A stretch of 16,473 nt of DNA from Flavobacteriaceae bacterium (GTDB taxonomy: Bacteria; Bacteroidota; Bacteroidia; Flavobacteriales; Flavobacteriaceae), in NCBI GenBank assembly GCA_018608735.1, contig JABAYZ010000130.1:1-16473 (forward strand). The letters run 5' to 3'. The notes below the pieces were generated by a model. It worked only from the letters and a program-made list of their open reading frames with translations, had not been told where the DNA came from and searched no databases. The translations under genes and the position numbers were made by a program. Positions 6,834 to 15,416 of this stretch are shown piece by piece. Position 1 is the first letter of the stretch. The number at the start of each line of letters is the position of its first letter.

Positions 6834-7811
6834 TTAAGTATCGTAGTCTAAGCCAATTTTTTCTTTAACCCTGTCTATCAAGATACTCAAATCTAGTGTT
6901 GTTTTTAAGGGTAGCTTTGAGCTTTCTGTAGCGTGATTTAAAAGACAGGTATTTACTTCTTCTATTTCATGTATATAGCCATTTCCTTTGTACTTAATAT
7001 CCAATAGTGTTTCTACGCCATTATGTAAACATGTCAGTTTTTCTGTATGATGAAACCGACGGTGAAGCTTTATCGAGCCGCTAGTTCCATGGATGTGAGC
7101 TTCTGTAGGCGTATCGGCATCAATAGTTGACTCGAGATTGGCTTTTGCCCCATTTTCGTAACTAAATGAGAGTGCACAAAAACTATCGACTCCCGTTTTC
7201 GTTAAGCGTGCCATCGCTTTAATATCGGAAGGAATCCCAAGCGTTAAAAGGCTTAAATAAATAGGATATATGCCGACATCTAATAATGAGCCGCCACCTA
7301 ATTTTTTATTATAAACTCTACTTTCCGGGTCTGAATCGCCTTTGAATCCAAAATCTGCCTGCATAGATATTAGTTCTCCAAAGACATTTTTTTCTAGGAG
7401 TTCGATTACTTTTTCAGTGGCGGGTATAAACCGTGTCCAAAGGCCTTCCATTAAAAATAAGTTTCGCGATTTTGCTTCCTCTATCATGCGTTTCACTTCC
7501 TCAGCGTTCATCCCCATTGGTTTTTCACATAAAACAGCTTTGCTTTTTTTTAAACACATGATAGTGTTTTCGAAATGAAAGACATGAGGAGTCGCCACAT
7601 ATATAATATCTATTTCAGGATCCTCTGCCAATGTTTCATAGGACCCGAAGTGCTTCTTGGCCTTGTATTTTTTGCCAAATTCTTTAGCCTTATTGAGATC
7701 TCTTGATGCAACACCGTATAGTTGTGAAGTTTCTGAACGCTGTAAATCTGATGCAAAATTGTGAGCTATTTTACCTAAACCAATAATTCCCCAGTTTACT
7801 TTTTTATTCAT
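6834..7811 (-). CDS. Gfo/Idh/MocA family NAD(P)-dependent oxidoreductase
   Basis: The 325-residue protein opens with a Rossmann strand and the dinucleotide loop GLGKIA (11-16), followed by the family hallmark CEKPMG (95-100), whose Lys97 is the usual catalytic or substrate lysine. The C-terminal alpha/beta domain has GLWTRF (123-128) and GGGSLLDVGIYPI (172-184). This combination matches the dimeric dihydrodiol dehydrogenase / 1,5-anhydrofructose reductase-like branch, more than the inositol dehydrogenases, which carry a His where Tyr182 lies here. It has no export signal, so it is cytoplasmic. It follows the VOC-fold gene by 30 nt on the same strand, a likely two-gene unit. The substrate cannot be read from sequence; sugar or polyol oxidation/reduction is the family expectation. 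Confidence 0.88.
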   Translation of the reverse strand: MNKKVNWGIIGLGKIAHNFASDLQRSETSQLYGVASRDLNKAKEFGKKYKAKKHFGSYETLAEDPEIDIIYVATPHVFHFENTIMCLKKSKAVLCEKPMGMNAEEVKRMIEEAKSRNLFLMEGLWTRFIPATEKVIELLEKNVFGELISMQADFGFKGDSDPESRVYNKKLGGGSLLDVGIYPIYLSLLTLGIPSDIKAMARLTKTGVDSFCALSFSYENGAKANLESTIDADTPTEAHIHGTSGSIKLHRRFHHTEKLTCLHNGVETLLDIKYKGNGYIHEIEEVNTCLLNHATESSKLPLKTTLDLSILIDRVKEKIGLDYDT

Positions 7812-7841
7812 TTATTCAAGCGGTGTTTATAATATAACGTA

Positions 7842-8222
7842 TTATTTTTTTAGTTTCCAAGGAGGATTTAATCTATTGTCACCTGCAAAATACAAAATCA
7901 ATTGATGACTATCAATATCCCTCAATCGTGCTTCTCTCCATAGCCAGTTTTGATCGGTTGGTAATTGGTCAAATTGAATGCCTTTTTTCACAAGTTCACT
8001 AACATATTCATCAAGATCATCACATTCAAAGTAAATTGAAACGCCACCACCCGTTGGTAAATATTCAGTTTGATGAATAGAAAACGTTGACCCTCCATTT
8101 GGACATGCAAACCGTGCGTAGTGGGGGAGTGCTGCGACGGTTAATTTCAGTCCTAATTTTTCGTAAAACGGTACTGACTTTGTCAAATCTAAAGACGGAA
8201 TGGTGATCTGGTTTAGGTTCAT
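7842..8222 (-). CDS. VOC family protein (glyoxalase/bleomycin-resistance fold)
   Basis: This small 126-residue protein has two beta-alpha-beta-beta-beta modules of the vicinal oxygen chelate fold: module 1 (about 3-55) with SVPFYEKLGLKL and a FSIHQ strand, and module 2 (about 60-115) with VSIYFECDDLDEYV and LRDIDSHQLILYFAGDNR. The end of module 2 is the usual xDPxGx-L-L strand with DSHQ in place of the common DPDG. Possible metal ligands are His50 and Glu66, but a full ligand set is not certain, so this may not be an enzyme. The reaction is unknown; VOC members range from lyases and dioxygenases to drug-binding proteins. It is the first gene of a pair with the downstream oxidoreductase. The 181 nt upstream show no clear promoter box. 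Confidence 0.85.
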   Translation of the reverse strand: MNLNQITIPSLDLTKSVPFYEKLGLKLTVAALPHYARFACPNGGSTFSIHQTEYLPTGGGVSIYFECDDLDEYVSELVKKGIQFDQLPTDQNWLWREARLRDIDSHQLILYFAGDNRLNPPWKLKK

Positions 8223-8403
8223 GATTTAAATGTCAAGTTACGTAAAAAGGAGGTATTAGCAATTGACGATACATAGGCTTGATGGCAATTCCCCTTTGAG
8301 TCCAAGTGAATGTCACACCGTGTTTTCTGTAAGACTATCTATTTTGCAAGTCACTACTGCATAGTTTTCGGGTCGATCCTTAACAGTTTGATGCCAACAG
8401 ACT

Positions 8404-10233
8404 CTACGAGCTTTTAGAAGAAATATAGTCGTCAACAAAATCTTCCAAGACATTTAGTGGAATAGCACCATGAGAAATAACGACTTCGTGAAATTCTCTA
8501 ATATCAAAAGCATCTCCTAGAGCATCCTTAGCTTTTTTACGCAATTCCAAAATCTTCAACATCCCAATTTTATAAGCCGTAGCTTGACCAGGCATTACAA
8601 TGTGTCGTTCTACCATTTTTATAGCGTCCAATTCAGCATTTGGTGTGTTATCCGTATAGTATTTAATTCCTGTTTCACGAGTCCATTTTTTGGTATGTAT
8701 TCCCGTGTCAACGACGAGTCTACATGCACGCCACAATTCCATGGCCAAGCGTCCAAAATCAGAGTAAGGATCGGCATATAAACCCATTTCTTTTGGTATA
8801 AATTCAGAGTACAATCCCCAGCCTTCGGTATAGGCCGTATAGCCCCCAAACTTTCGAAACATTGGGACGTCTTCCAATTCTTGTTGAATGGCCAATTGCA
8901 TATGATGCCCTGGAATACCTTCGTGATAGGCCAGTGCTTCCATTTGATAGCTAGGCATAGACTCCATATCGTATAAATTGGCATAATAAATCCCAGGTCT
9001 TGATCCATCTGCTGCAGGTCGATTATAAAATGCTTTTCCAGCTGATTTTTCCCTAAAAGCCTCTACCGCTTTCACTTCGATATCCGCTTTTGGTTTTGAT
9101 ATAAAAAGTTCATCTAATCGTGTTTTCATACGGTCTATCAACTGCACTGCTTCCTTCAAATAAGCATCTTTTCCTTGTTTGTCCGCACTATAATAGAACT
9201 GCTGGTCGGTTTTCATAAATTGAAAAAACTCTTGCAACGTGCCTTCAAAACCAACGTTTTTGCGAATAGCATCCATTTCTTTATGAATCCTAGCAACTTC
9301 TTTCAACCCAATCTCATGGATTTCATTTGCTGTTAAATTGGTTGTAGTTGTTCGTTTTAAAGCAGTGTTATAAAACGCATCTCCATCAGGAAACTTCCAT
9401 GCGCCATGGTCGGAGTTTGCTCTTTCTTTTTGGTCTTTCATAAAAGAAATTAAACCGAGATAGGCTGGCTCTACTGAGTTTAATAGCGCCTGTCTTGCTT
9501 GAGTTTCTAGACTAGATTTCGTATCAGTATCGATATCCAATGTGTTTATTTTCTCTAAAAAATCGTTTAATAAAGTACTTTGTGTATTGCTCGAATCAAA
9601 AGGTTGCCCAACTAATATGTTTTCTGAATCTTGTATCACTTTGTCAAACACAAACTTTGGAGGGATGACGCCAATCGTTTCCCGCGCTTTTAAATTTGCT
9701 ACCAATTGTGAGAAATACGCCTTAAAACCATTTAATCTCGACACATAGGCTTCAGCATCTTTAACATCATCAATTCGATGCATGTTTATCATAAATGCGG
9801 GCTTTTCGGACTGCGCCCCATGCATTTGATTTACAGGGTAATCATGGAGTCTGTACTTGTAGTCTTCAATACTATTTTCTATATTTTGCTTAAAGAGTTT
9901 ATAGCTTAACAACGCCTCCTTAGAAAGGGCATCTACATTCACAGAGTCCGTTAACCATAAAAGTTTTTCTTTATTAGTTTGAAGGATTTTTTCTTCAAAA
10001 GCGAGTGAATTATCATTCAATTTTCCATAATCCTTTTTAATGCCAAGACGGGTTTGAAACTCTGGATACAGATCAACACTTTCATCAAAACTTTTCTGAA
10101 AAAAGGCATTCACTTTTTTTGATTCTGCAGCGATTTCAATAGCGGTATATACTTTTTTGTTTTTTTCTTTGCAAGACGTGTATAACACAACAATACAAAG
10201 TATCAGTAGTGGTCGTAAAATTATTTTTTTCAT
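8404..10233 (-). CDS. DUF885 family lipoprotein, putative metallopeptidase
   Basis: The 609-residue protein begins with a lipoprotein signal (MKKIILRPLL..., lipobox LYTS-Cys21), so it should be a periplasmic or outer-membrane-anchored lipoprotein. The all-helical body is DUF885. The hallmark near the C-terminus is a zinc-binding-like H437-E-G-I-P-G-H-H444 motif, followed 26 residues later by TEGWGLYSE, whose Glu470 may be a further ligand. The pattern is HExxxGH rather than classical HExxH, as is standard for DUF885. Length (about 600) is normal and the motif is complete, so it is probably active; peptidase activity is inferred from fold and motif. It stands alone on its strand, with 181 nt before the VOC gene and a gene relic upstream. 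No terminator is recognisable after its stop. Confidence 0.88.
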   Translation of the reverse strand: MKKIILRPLLILCIVVLYTSCKEKNKKVYTAIEIAAESKKVNAFFQKSFDESVDLYPEFQTRLGIKKDYGKLNDNSLAFEEKILQTNKEKLLWLTDSVNVDALSKEALLSYKLFKQNIENSIEDYKYRLHDYPVNQMHGAQSEKPAFMINMHRIDDVKDAEAYVSRLNGFKAYFSQLVANLKARETIGVIPPKFVFDKVIQDSENILVGQPFDSSNTQSTLLNDFLEKINTLDIDTDTKSSLETQARQALLNSVEPAYLGLISFMKDQKERANSDHGAWKFPDGDAFYNTALKRTTTTNLTANEIHEIGLKEVARIHKEMDAIRKNVGFEGTLQEFFQFMKTDQQFYYSADKQGKDAYLKEAVQLIDRMKTRLDELFISKPKADIEVKAVEAFREKSAGKAFYNRPAADGSRPGIYYANLYDMESMPSYQMEALAYHEGIPGHHMQLAIQQELEDVPMFRKFGGYTAYTEGWGLYSEFIPKEMGLYADPYSDFGRLAMELWRACRLVVDTGIHTKKWTRETGIKYYTDNTPNAELDAIKMVERHIVMPGQATAYKIGMLKILELRKKAKDALGDAFDIREFHEVVISHGAIPLNVLEDFVDDYISSKSS

Positions 10234-10384
10234 TATAAATTAATTTTAGTGTTAAGAAATAGTGGTCATGCAGATGCAAATGTGTGAAACTGCATAGTGC
10301 TTCATGAAATGATTTAAGTGCTTAATTTAGTTATTTTTAGTTAATACATTCCCATAATTAACGTAAATTTTTTCAGGCGAATAC

Positions 10385-10860
10385 TTTGGTTTTTAATTAA
10401 TACAACCCTGTTTTCAAAGTAGCGGTAATTATTATTTCTAGATTTAATGTAGTGTCTATAATTATTTTTCCTAAAACATCGTAAACGGTCACCTGTTCTA
10501 ATTGAACACCGTTTGTACTAATAGTTAACGCATTCACAACGGGATTTGGATAAATTCTAATCAAATCAACTAAACAAAATATCATCAACACCTAATGCTA
10601 AATATTCACAGGGAGACGTTACTCGTTCTCCACCTGCCTATCCTGACCTTATACTAATTGTTGTGGCACCATTAACCGTCATTGCTGGAATTGTAATAGC
10701 CTCCAATCCAAACACGGCTTCGCCATTAGGAGTCCCATTTATTTAAAAAAATGAAACGCACTTTTGGCTCATTTATAGGATTAAAAGAAAAATTGGTTGT
10801 GAAAAAAAACGTTTGGAGTCTTAATTCATTCCTAAATATAATAAAAAATAAGTAATGAAT
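10385..10860 (-). pseudogene. Decayed secreted-protein gene with a type IX sorting-domain remnant
   Basis: This 652-nt stretch between intact genes holds protein-like fragments in successive frames on the minus strand. From its 5' side: FTTNFSFNPINEPKVRFIF (about 10801-10745); a frame change near 10740; NGTPNGEAVFGLEAITIPA and onward to an in-frame TAG at 10638-10640; after it CEYLALGVDDILFS, ending at TGA 10566-10568; and, in another frame, IRIYPNPVVNALTIS followed by VTVYDVLGKII and TLKTGLY, then TAA. The last piece is the IYPNP...VYDVLGK...GLY pattern of the Por/type IX secretion C-terminal sorting domain; the earlier pieces look like a jelly-roll-type surface domain. At least one stop and two frameshifts interrupt it, and no start or signal peptide is visible. 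An ORF at 10397-10591 is only its tail. The function of the ancestor is not recognisable. The rest, 10234-10384, shows nothing clear. Confidence 0.7.
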
Positions 10861-10885
10861 TTAGATTGATAGACTAATTTCTTAA

Positions 10886-12028
10886 CTACTTTTTTAGGAC
10901 TGCTCTAGAAATTACCATTTTCTGAATTTCGGAAGTTCCTTCATAAATCTGAGTAATCTTAGCATCCCGCATCAAACGTTCGACGTGGTAGTCTTTTACA
11001 AAGCCGTTTCCACCATGAATTTGAACCGCTTCTACCGTATGTTCCATGGCAATTCGAGAGGCAAATAACTTTGCCATTGCGCTCGATGTATCATACGACA
11101 CTCCTTGATCTTTATCCCAAGCCGCTTTCATGACCATATGACGGGCAGCCTCAATATCCGTAGCCATATCGGCCAATTTAAAAGCAATCGCTTGATGGTT
11201 ACAAATTTCGGTGCCAAAAGCCTTGCGCTGTTTAGAGTAGGCCAATGCCAATTCATAAGCCCCCGAAGCAATCCCTAAGGCTTGTGCCGCTATTCCAATA
11301 CGTCCACCAGACAGTGTTTTCATTGCAAATTTAAACCCAAATCCATCCGCGCCAATACGGTTTTCTTTAGGCACTTTAACATCATTAAATTGTAGTGTAT
11401 GCGTATCACTTCCACGAATCCCGAGCTTATCTTCCTTAGGCCCAATTTCAAAACCAGCCATCCCTTTTTCAACTATAAAAGCATTGATCCCTTTTGAGCC
11501 TAAACTGCGATCGGTTTGTGCAATGACAATGTACACATCGGCTCGTCCACCATTAGTAATCCAGTTTTTAGTTCCATTAACCACATAATGATCGCCTTTG
11601 TCAATAGCCGTTGTTTGTTGGGAAGTGGCATCACTGCCAGCTTCAGGCTCGCTTAAACAAAAGGCACCAATATGTTTCCCACTTGCTAATTTTGGGAGGT
11701 ATTTTTCCTTTTGAGCTTCTGTCCCATACGCCTCAATTCCGTAACACACCAGTGAATTATTGACTGATACGATCACAGAAGCAGAAGCATCTACCTTTGA
11801 CAATTCTTCCATAATCAGCACATACGAAATGGTGTCCATCCCGCTACCCCCATATTTGGGATCCACCATAATACCCATAAACCCAAGCGCTCCCATTTTT
11901 TTTACTAAATTGTCGGGAAATTCTTGGAGTTCATCACGTTTAATAACACCTGGACGTAATTCGGTTTGTGCAAAATCACGAGCAGCATTGCGAACCATAA
12001 GATGTTCTTCAGTAAAAGAGAAATTCAT
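10886..12028 (-). CDS. Acyl-CoA dehydrogenase (short-chain/branched-chain type)
   Basis: The 380-residue FAD enzyme catalyses alpha,beta-dehydrogenation of acyl-CoA and passes electrons to ETF. Order of domains: helical N-domain (1-120), beta-domain with the FAD/substrate motif FCLSEPEAGSDA (123-134) and WITNGGRADVYIV, and C-terminal helical domain with SGGRIGIAAQALG, QIHGGNGFVKDY (336-347) and the catalytic Glu363 in IYEGTSEIQ. Glu at this place is the short-chain (butyryl-CoA-type) arrangement, not the isovaleryl-CoA one. The reading frame extends upstream to an ATG at 12154, but those extra 42 residues are hydrophobic, non-homologous, and would cross the promoter box and inverted repeat, so the start at 12028 is chosen. 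Length is then exactly typical. It is divergent from anmK with 73 nt between starts. Chain length preference cannot be fixed from sequence. Confidence 0.95.
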   Translation of the reverse strand: MNFSFTEEHLMVRNAARDFAQTELRPGVIKRDELQEFPDNLVKKMGALGFMGIMVDPKYGGSGMDTISYVLIMEELSKVDASASVIVSVNNSLVCYGIEAYGTEAQKEKYLPKLASGKHIGAFCLSEPEAGSDATSQQTTAIDKGDHYVVNGTKNWITNGGRADVYIVIAQTDRSLGSKGINAFIVEKGMAGFEIGPKEDKLGIRGSDTHTLQFNDVKVPKENRIGADGFGFKFAMKTLSGGRIGIAAQALGIASGAYELALAYSKQRKAFGTEICNHQAIAFKLADMATDIEAARHMVMKAAWDKDQGVSYDTSSAMAKLFASRIAMEHTVEAVQIHGGNGFVKDYHVERLMRDAKITQIYEGTSEIQKMVISRAVLKK

Positions 12029-12048
12029 AACAATAGTATTTAGTTCTC

Positions 12049-12056
12049 CAAATATA
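12049..12056 (-). promoter_or_regulatory. Promoter -7 box TATATTTG of the acyl-CoA dehydrogenase gene
   Basis: The minus strand reads TATATTTG, an exact TAnnTTTG match, 20 nt before the ATG at 12028. The expected -33 position, about 17-19 nt further upstream, falls inside the inverted repeat at 12065-12082. No TTTG -33 word is present there, which would suit a regulated promoter. Confidence 0.55.
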
Positions 12057-12064
12057 TAAAAATA

Positions 12065-12082
12065 TACTATGCGTGCATAGTA
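12065..12082. promoter_or_regulatory. Candidate operator: perfect 18-bp inverted repeat in the acd/anmK divergent region
   Basis: TACTATGC-GT-GCATAGTA has 8-bp perfect arms around two bases, a form typical of dimeric TetR/MarR-type operators. It overlaps the spacer and -33 zone of the acyl-CoA dehydrogenase promoter and ends 19 nt before the anmK ATG, so a bound protein could affect both genes. No T tract follows, so it is not a terminator. No matching regulator gene lies in the window. Confidence 0.6.
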
Positions 12083-12101
12083 AATAACTGTAAATATAAC
12101 T

Positions 12102-13193
12102 ATGACCAATTTAAAACTTAAAAGGCAAACACATTTTAATGTTATTGGCGTCATGTCGGGAACCTCGCTTGATGGTGTCGATTTGTGTTATGCGCAATTT
12201 GAGTGGGACAAGTCTTGGCAGTTTCAAATTATCGCTGCGGAAACGATTAACTATTCCCAGCTATGGCAACAACGTTTAAGATCGGCTATAGATTTGGCGC
12301 CATCAGATTTAGACAAATTAAATTCAGCATACACACAATTTTTAGCGGATGTGATTGCTGCATTTATCAAAAAAAATAAGTGCAGCACTATAGATGCCGT
12401 TTGCAGTCATGGACATACGGTTTTTCATCAACCGAATCTAGGAAAAACCCTACAAATCGGCAATTTACCAGCTTTAGCAACAGCTCTAAATCAAATAGTC
12501 GTCTGTGATTTCCGAACTCAAGATGTGGCACTTGGCGGTCAAGGGGCTCCTTTGGTACCCATCGGCGATGCACTCTTATTTTCTGACTATGATTACTGCC
12601 TTAATTTGGGAGGCTTCGCCAACATCTCCTTTGAGCATCAAAACCAACGCATTGCTTTTGATGTTTGTCCAGTCAATATTGTATTAAATTATTATATGCA
12701 ATCCTTAGGAATGGCCTATGACGATGGCGGTCAAATTGCGGCCAAAGGAACAGTTCACATCCCCCTACTAGAAGCATTAAACGCTTTAGAATTTTACAAA
12801 CTGCCAGCCCCAAAATCTCTAGGTCTAGAGTGGGTCCAACGCGCCGTTTTACCCAGAATAGATGCCTGCGAACTCGAGGTGTCAACAGTGTTAAGAACAG
12901 TAGTAGAACACTGTGCAATTCAAATTTCAAACCTCTTAAAGACGCATCAATTGCAAAATGGATTACTTACAGGCGGAGGGGTGTTTAATGCATTTCTAAT
13001 GCAGCGTATCTCAGACCACTATGGCCGTGATTTACCAATGGCAGAGGCGTCAATTATTGATTATAAAGAAGCCCTAATTTTTGGGTTTTTGGGCGTACTT
13101 AAATTAAGAAATGAACCCAATTGTCTACGCTCAGTCACAGGCGCTTCTCATAACCATAGTAGTGGATGTATTTATTTGCCCGAAAAAAAATAG
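12102..13193 (+). CDS. anmK: Anhydro-N-acetylmuramic acid kinase
   Basis: The 363-residue cytoplasmic kinase hydrolyses and phosphorylates 1,6-anhydro-MurNAc from cell-wall turnover to MurNAc-6-phosphate with ATP. It has the ASKHA-fold phosphate loop VIGVMSGTSLDGVDL (14-28), CSHGHTVFHQP (101-111), VCDFRTQDVALGGQGAPLVP (134-153), NLGGFANIS (168-176), catalytic-base Asp187 in FDVCPVN, and the ATP-site LTGGGVFNAFL near the C-terminus. FDVCPVN instead of the proteobacterial FDTGPxN is the form I expect in Bacteroidota. Length matches the family. MurQ, the next pathway enzyme, is not in the window. It is divergent from the acyl-CoA dehydrogenase; nhaD follows after 81 nt with its own likely promoter box. 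Confidence 0.95.
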   Translation: MTNLKLKRQTHFNVIGVMSGTSLDGVDLCYAQFEWDKSWQFQIIAAETINYSQLWQQRLRSAIDLAPSDLDKLNSAYTQFLADVIAAFIKKNKCSTIDAVCSHGHTVFHQPNLGKTLQIGNLPALATALNQIVVCDFRTQDVALGGQGAPLVPIGDALLFSDYDYCLNLGGFANISFEHQNQRIAFDVCPVNIVLNYYMQSLGMAYDDGGQIAAKGTVHIPLLEALNALEFYKLPAPKSLGLEWVQRAVLPRIDACELEVSTVLRTVVEHCAIQISNLLKTHQLQNGLLTGGGVFNAFLMQRISDHYGRDLPMAEASIIDYKEALIFGFLGVLKLRNEPNCLRSVTGASHNHSSGCIYLPEKK

Positions 13194-13222
13194 TAAACCC
13201 ATAGAATACTTGATTAGTTTTT

Positions 13223-13230
13223 TATATTTG
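13223..13230 (+). promoter_or_regulatory. Possible promoter -7 box TATATTTG upstream of nhaD
   Basis: TATATTTG on the plus strand matches TAnnTTTG, 44 nt before the nhaD ATG. No clear TTTG element lies at the right spacing. It suggests nhaD and the exbB-exbD-tonB genes can be transcribed separately from anmK. Confidence 0.45.
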
Positions 13231-13274
13231 TTGTAATCAATTTAGCGTCAAATAAACCCCTGAACAAAAAATTT

Positions 13275-14666
13275 ATGGAAGCAGTAATTATCATTGTATT
13301 TATCGCAGGCTATTTAGCGATCACTTTAGAACACAGTTTAAAAATTGATAAATTAATACCAGCCTTAGTGATGATGGCCTTTTGTTGGGCATTAATTTCT
13401 TTTGGTATTGATGACTTTACCACTTGGTTTGATTCTGGAAAACATGCACTTCTTAGTAATTTCGAGCTGTTGAACCACAGCGAAAAAATGCATATTGTCG
13501 AAGAGTCCTTGTTGCATCACTTAGGGAAAACAGCAGAAATACTTGTGTTTTTATTAGGCGCCATGACTATCGTAGAAATCATTGCCTATTTTAACGGGTT
13601 TTCGACCATAAAAAACTTTATTAAAACCAAAAAGAAATCTAAACTACTTTGGATTTTTGCTGTTTTGGCATTTGTACTCTCTGCAATTATAGACAATTTA
13701 ACCGCAACAATTGTTCTAATTTCGTTGCTTCAAAAAATAATTCACGACCGAAAAATGCGTCTTTGGTTTGCAGGTCTTATTGTAATAGCCGCTAACGCTG
13801 GAGGTGCTTTTTCTCCTATTGGCGATGTGACTACAACCATGTTATGGATTGCCAACAAGGTAACCACGGGCCATTTGTTTGCATACCTATTGTTGCCTTC
13901 CATTGTGTGTATGGTAGTCCCAACCTTTATTGCGTCAAAGTTATCCGTATTTAAAGGCTATTTAGAAATGGATACAAGCGAATCAGCAGCTGCAGGTCGT
14001 TTTAGTGGAACTATGCTCTATTTAGGGTTAGCTGCCATTGTCTTTGTGCCAATTTTTAAGATGGTAACCCATTTGCCACCCTATGTAGGAATGATGCTAT
14101 CCTTAGGAGTTGTTGCCGTATTTGCGGAAATTTACAGCTCTTCAAAATTTAGTATGGAAGGATTAGATAAAGAAGGAACTGAGGAGCTTGTACATGTCAG
14201 TCCAGTTCATCAGTCGTTATCAAAAATAGAATTACCGAGTATCTTATTTTTCTTAGGCATATTAATGGCCGTTGCTGCATTGGAATCTTTAGGGATTTTA
14301 TTTGGATTTGCAGATTGGCTTAAAGTAGCCACACCAACTTTGGGCACAGAATTACCAGGATCCGAAGTATCCGATTTGGTAGTCCTACTATTAGGCGTAG
14401 GCTCTGCAGTTATCGATAATGTACCTTTGGTCGCTGCCTCTTTAGGTATGTTTTCAGAACCGATGGATCATCAGCTTTGGCATTTTATAGCCTATTCGGC
14501 TGGAACAGGGGGCAGCATGTTGGTCATTGGATCGGCGGCCGGCGTTGTGGCTATGGGTATGGAGAAAATTAACTTTTTCTGGTACCTAAAAAAAATCTCT
14601 TGGTTAGCTCTATTAGGCTTTTTAGCAGGAGCAATCACATTTTATTTTACAAGAACACTCTTTTAA
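13275..14666 (+). CDS. nhaD: NhaD family Na+/H+ antiporter
   Basis: The 463-residue inner-membrane protein has about 12 hydrophobic segments in two inverted halves of the ion transporter superfamily. Each half has its Asp-Asn motif: IIDNLTATIVL (Asp140) and VIDNVPLVAAS (Asp381). GGAFSPIGDVTTTMLW (176-191) and SAGTGGSMLVIGSAAG (408-423) are the matching discontinuous-helix segments. NhaD proteins expel Na+ (or Li+) in exchange for protons and are common in marine and halotolerant bacteria, which fits a saline habitat. An about 30-residue hydrophilic loop (55-85) lies between the early helices. The exbB gene starts 56 nt downstream, so co-transcription is likely. Confidence 0.93.
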   Translation: MEAVIIIVFIAGYLAITLEHSLKIDKLIPALVMMAFCWALISFGIDDFTTWFDSGKHALLSNFELLNHSEKMHIVEESLLHHLGKTAEILVFLLGAMTIVEIIAYFNGFSTIKNFIKTKKKSKLLWIFAVLAFVLSAIIDNLTATIVLISLLQKIIHDRKMRLWFAGLIVIAANAGGAFSPIGDVTTTMLWIANKVTTGHLFAYLLLPSIVCMVVPTFIASKLSVFKGYLEMDTSESAAAGRFSGTMLYLGLAAIVFVPIFKMVTHLPPYVGMMLSLGVVAVFAEIYSSSKFSMEGLDKEGTEELVHVSPVHQSLSKIELPSILFFLGILMAVAALESLGILFGFADWLKVATPTLGTELPGSEVSDLVVLLLGVGSAVIDNVPLVAASLGMFSEPMDHQLWHFIAYSAGTGGSMLVIGSAAGVVAMGMEKINFFWYLKKISWLALLGFLAGAITFYFTRTLF

Positions 14667-14722
14667 AAATACTTTAGTTCACATTTTTACGTTTTAAAAT
14701 TCAAAGTAATACTTAAACATAT

Positions 14723-15415
14723 ATGATTTCTACCAGTATTCAAGACGAAATTGCCGTCCAATTAGATGCAGAATCCGTCGAAAAAACATTATCGATTGTC
14801 GAGTTGATTAAAAGTGGAGGTCTCGCTGGGCAGCTCATTATAGCCCTGTTAACAGTACTCCTTGTAGTCGCACTCTATATTTATTTTGAACGCTTGTTCA
14901 CCATAAAAGCGGCATCTAAAGTGGATCCAAACTTCATGAACCAAATAAAAGATCATGTGGTAAATGGTCAAACCCAAGCTGCAAAAGCATTGTGTGTGCA
15001 AATCAATTCGCCTGTATCACGATTGATTGATAAAGGCATTTCTCGGATTGGACGCCCATTGGCCGATATCAATTCAGCCATTGAAAACGCCGGAAAATTA
15101 GAAGTCTATAGCTTGGAGAAAAACGTCAGCATTCTTGCAACTATTTCGGGAGCCGCCCCCATGATTGGGTTTTTAGGAACCGTTATAGGGATGATCTTAT
15201 CTATTTTTGAAATTGCCAATTCAGGTGGTCAAATCGATATTAAACTTTTAGCCGATGGACTGTACACCGCCATGACCACCACGGTCGCTGGATTAGTGGT
15301 CGGGATTGTCGCTTACATTGCGTTTAACCATATCGTCGGACGTACCAACAAAGTCGTCTATCAAATGGAAGCCAATTCGGTGGAGTTTTTAGACCTACTT
15401 AACGAACCTATTTAG
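14723..15415 (+). CDS. exbB: MotA/TolQ/ExbB proton channel family protein
   Basis: The 230-residue inner-membrane protein has three membrane helices (about 36-56, 136-163, 181-203) with a cytoplasmic domain between the first two, the ExbB/TolQ plan. Hallmarks are GAAPMIGFLGTVIGMI (143-158) and AMTTTVAGLVVGI (183-195), which line the proton path. With ExbD it converts proton-motive force into movement of TonB. Its stop codon is followed after 1 nt by the exbD ATG, so the pair is translationally linked. The alternative, a TolQ role in Tol-Pal, is less likely because a TonB-like gene and not TolA/TolB follows. Confidence 0.92.
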   Translation: MISTSIQDEIAVQLDAESVEKTLSIVELIKSGGLAGQLIIALLTVLLVVALYIYFERLFTIKAASKVDPNFMNQIKDHVVNGQTQAAKALCVQINSPVSRLIDKGISRIGRPLADINSAIENAGKLEVYSLEKNVSILATISGAAPMIGFLGTVIGMILSIFEIANSGGQIDIKLLADGLYTAMTTTVAGLVVGIVAYIAFNHIVGRTNKVVYQMEANSVEFLDLLNEPI

Positions 15416-15416
15416 G

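Noticed and set aside
10268..10330. Short inverted repeat (ATGCAG...CTGCAT) and repeated AGTGCTT upstream of the DUF885 gene
   Set aside because: Arms of 6-7 nt in AT-rich DNA are expected by chance, and no promoter box fits around them.
12029..12154. Upstream extension of the acyl-CoA dehydrogenase frame to an ATG at 12154
   Set aside because: The extra 42 residues do not fit the family, overlap the start of anmK, and cross the promoter box and the inverted repeat.
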